From positions 1 to 22,109 of IMG/VR virus record IMGVR_UViG_3300037069_002115: a DNA stretch of 22,109 bases. One strand, written 5' to 3'. Positions 21,371-22,109 of the stretch are shown here, in pieces. The DNA is from a virus. Below the pieces are notes generated by a model, which saw only the letters and a program-made list of their open reading frames with translations, was not told the origin of the DNA and did no database searches. The first letter of the stretch is position 1; each line of letters begins with the position of its first letter. A program made the position numbers and the translations under genes.

Positions 21371-21727
21371 TTGTGGACTTACAAACAAAGCACGGGTGAA
21401 CTGTCACTGGACGGCAAGGTTGTCGGCTGCGGATATTCCGGGCACGAGAACGGCGTCAATAACCCCGCCCTGGAAGCTGACCCCGGCATTGGCCCCATCC
21501 CACGCGGTCACTGGACCATCGGGCCGGCACACTCTTCGCCCCACACTGGGCCGCTGACGATGAACCTCGATCCGGTTGGCTTCGATCCGCACGGCCGAAG
21601 CCTCTTCCGTCTACATGGTGACAACAGCGCGGACAACGAGTCCGCCTCGCGCGGTTGCATCATCATGGACCGGGTGATCCGGGAGAAGGTCGCGGAAAGC
21701 GCCGACCGAACCCTGGAGGTGGTCTGA
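21371..21727 (+). CDS. DUF2778 / Tlde1-type L,D-transpeptidase-fold protein, candidate endolysin
   Basis: A 118-residue protein that begins M-W-T-Y-K-Q-S-T-G-E-L-S-L-D-G as DUF2778/Tlde1 proteins do, with the N-N-P segment (about 30-32), G-P-I-P-R-G (41-46), and the catalytic block L-H-G-D (His82) and S-A-S-R-G-C-I-I (Cys96), the H...SxGC pattern of L,D-transpeptidases. Members of this family cut or exchange peptidoglycan peptide stems; the place between two small membrane proteins makes it the likely phage lysis enzyme. There is no signal peptide, so it needs a holin or partner to reach the wall. It starts at TTG 21371, since the next in-frame ATG would lose the conserved beginning. Confidence 0.88.
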   Translation: MWTYKQSTGELSLDGKVVGCGYSGHENGVNNPALEADPGIGPIPRGHWTIGPAHSSPHTGPLTMNLDPVGFDPHGRSLFRLHGDNSADNESASRGCIIMDRVIREKVAESADRTLEVV

Positions 21728-21728
21728 A

Positions 21729-22016
21729 ATGGCGATGTTCAACTGGCGTGCGATCAGAATCCACATCCCCAAACCTGTCCGGGACATCCTCACCGGCCCC
21801 GACAACGCCACCTATGACGGTCTTCGCGTCGCCTCGATCCTCGGGGTGATCGTCTATCTCGTTTATGCCGGGATCGACCTCATCGTTCGAAAGCACGGCT
21901 TCGATTGCGTCTCCTTCGGAACCGGCTTCGCGGCCATCGCCGGCGGAACCGGCGTCGGGGTCGCGATCAAGCAGATGACCGGATCGGAGCCCCCATGCCC
22001 ACCCCCCTCGACCTGA
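21729..22016 (+). CDS. Small membrane protein, holin candidate
   Basis: A 95-residue protein with a first membrane helix (VASILGVIVYLVYAGIDLIV, about residues 34-53) and a second, Gly/Ala-rich hydrophobic segment (GTGFAAIAGGTGVGVAI, about 64-80), preceded by a basic N-terminus. This two-helix layout is seen in class II holins and in the small holin-like proteins that stand beside spanin genes. It starts one base behind the endolysin stop and overlaps the next gene, so the lysis genes are closely coupled. Whether it or the 20982 gene is the actual holin cannot be told from sequence. Confidence 0.65.
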   Translation: MAMFNWRAIRIHIPKPVRDILTGPDNATYDGLRVASILGVIVYLVYAGIDLIVRKHGFDCVSFGTGFAAIAGGTGVGVAIKQMTGSEPPCPPPST

Positions 22017-22109
22017 TCCCCGGAGTCGGGTCCTTCTTCGCCACCATCCGAACTGGCTTGATCGTCGGCTCCTCGGCTTTCGTCATCGGCGGCGCGAGCG
22101 GAGCTTTCT
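21995..22109 (+). CDS. Partial membrane protein, cut by window end (spanin candidate)
   Basis: ATG 21995 has GGAG at 21986-21989, five bases upstream, and opens a frame that stays open for the remaining 38 codons. The peptide starts M-P-T-P-L-D-L-I-P and contains an N-terminal hydrophobic segment (T-G-L-I-V-G-S-S-A-F-V-I-G-G-A). An N-terminal membrane anchor behind a holin-like gene fits an i-spanin (Rz-like), but only the first 38 residues are visible and no periplasmic part can be judged. Confidence 0.6.
   Translation, partial: MPTPLDLIPGVGSFFATIRTGLIVGSSAFVIGGASGAF

Noticed and set aside
1-22109. tRNA genes, CRISPR arrays, attachment sites, insertion sequences, origin
   Set aside because: No cloverleaf, regularly spaced repeats, integrase, transposase or iteron pattern was seen by eye; the gaps are short and explained by promoters and hairpins.

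Overview
The window is about 22 kb of GC-rich DNA carrying one uninterrupted plus-strand run of virion and lysis genes from a tailed, long-tailed (siphovirus-type) bacteriophage or prophage. The gene order is that of lambda and HK97-like phages: capsid, neck, tail tube, frameshifted chaperones, tape measure, gpM, gpL, gpK, gpJ. The high GC, the TTGAC-type -35 boxes, the short alphaproteobacterial-looking promoters and the DUF2778/Tlde1-type lysis enzyme suggest a host among the Alphaproteobacteria (Caulobacter, Sphingomonas or Rhizobium relatives), but this is inference. No tRNA, integrase, attachment site, CRISPR array or insertion sequence was seen.

Layout: 1-114 promoter and leader; 115-1023 major capsid protein; 1056-1089 terminator; 1099-1584 small accessory head protein; 1596-3695 four neck genes (adaptor, stopper, gp10-like neck protein, tail terminator); 3735-4274 major tail protein; 4275-4384 regulatory gap with two hairpins; 4385-5085 tail assembly chaperones joined by a clear -1 frameshift site; 5085-9575 tape measure; 9582-19287 tail tip (gpM-like, fibre-like, gpL-like Fe-S protein with an extra N-terminal domain, gpK-like NlpC/P60 peptidase, and a very large gpI+gpJ fusion); 19284-20334 three small genes of unknown role; 20335-20922 an MT-A70 adenine methyltransferase; 20982-22109 a lysis module (XhlA/holin-like membrane protein, DUF2778 L,D-transpeptidase-like enzyme, second small membrane protein, and the start of a further membrane protein).

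The most notable points are: (i) the tail-tip protein gpJ ends in a complete-looking Hint/intein-like domain with all splicing residues (Cys1, TxxH, His-Asn, Ser+1) and only four residues after it; (ii) every intergenic gap longer than 50 bases carries a TTGAC-N17/18-TA promoter-like element, and in four of the five an inverted repeat straddles the predicted transcription start, so that the hairpin could form only in read-through RNA; (iii) a textbook -1 frameshift cassette (A AAA AAC, 6-base spacer, 10-bp stem) joins the two chaperone frames; (iv) the gpL-like Fe-S protein is fused to an unrelated beta domain through a Gly/Ala/Ser/Thr linker, with an internal start that would release the normal gpL-sized protein.
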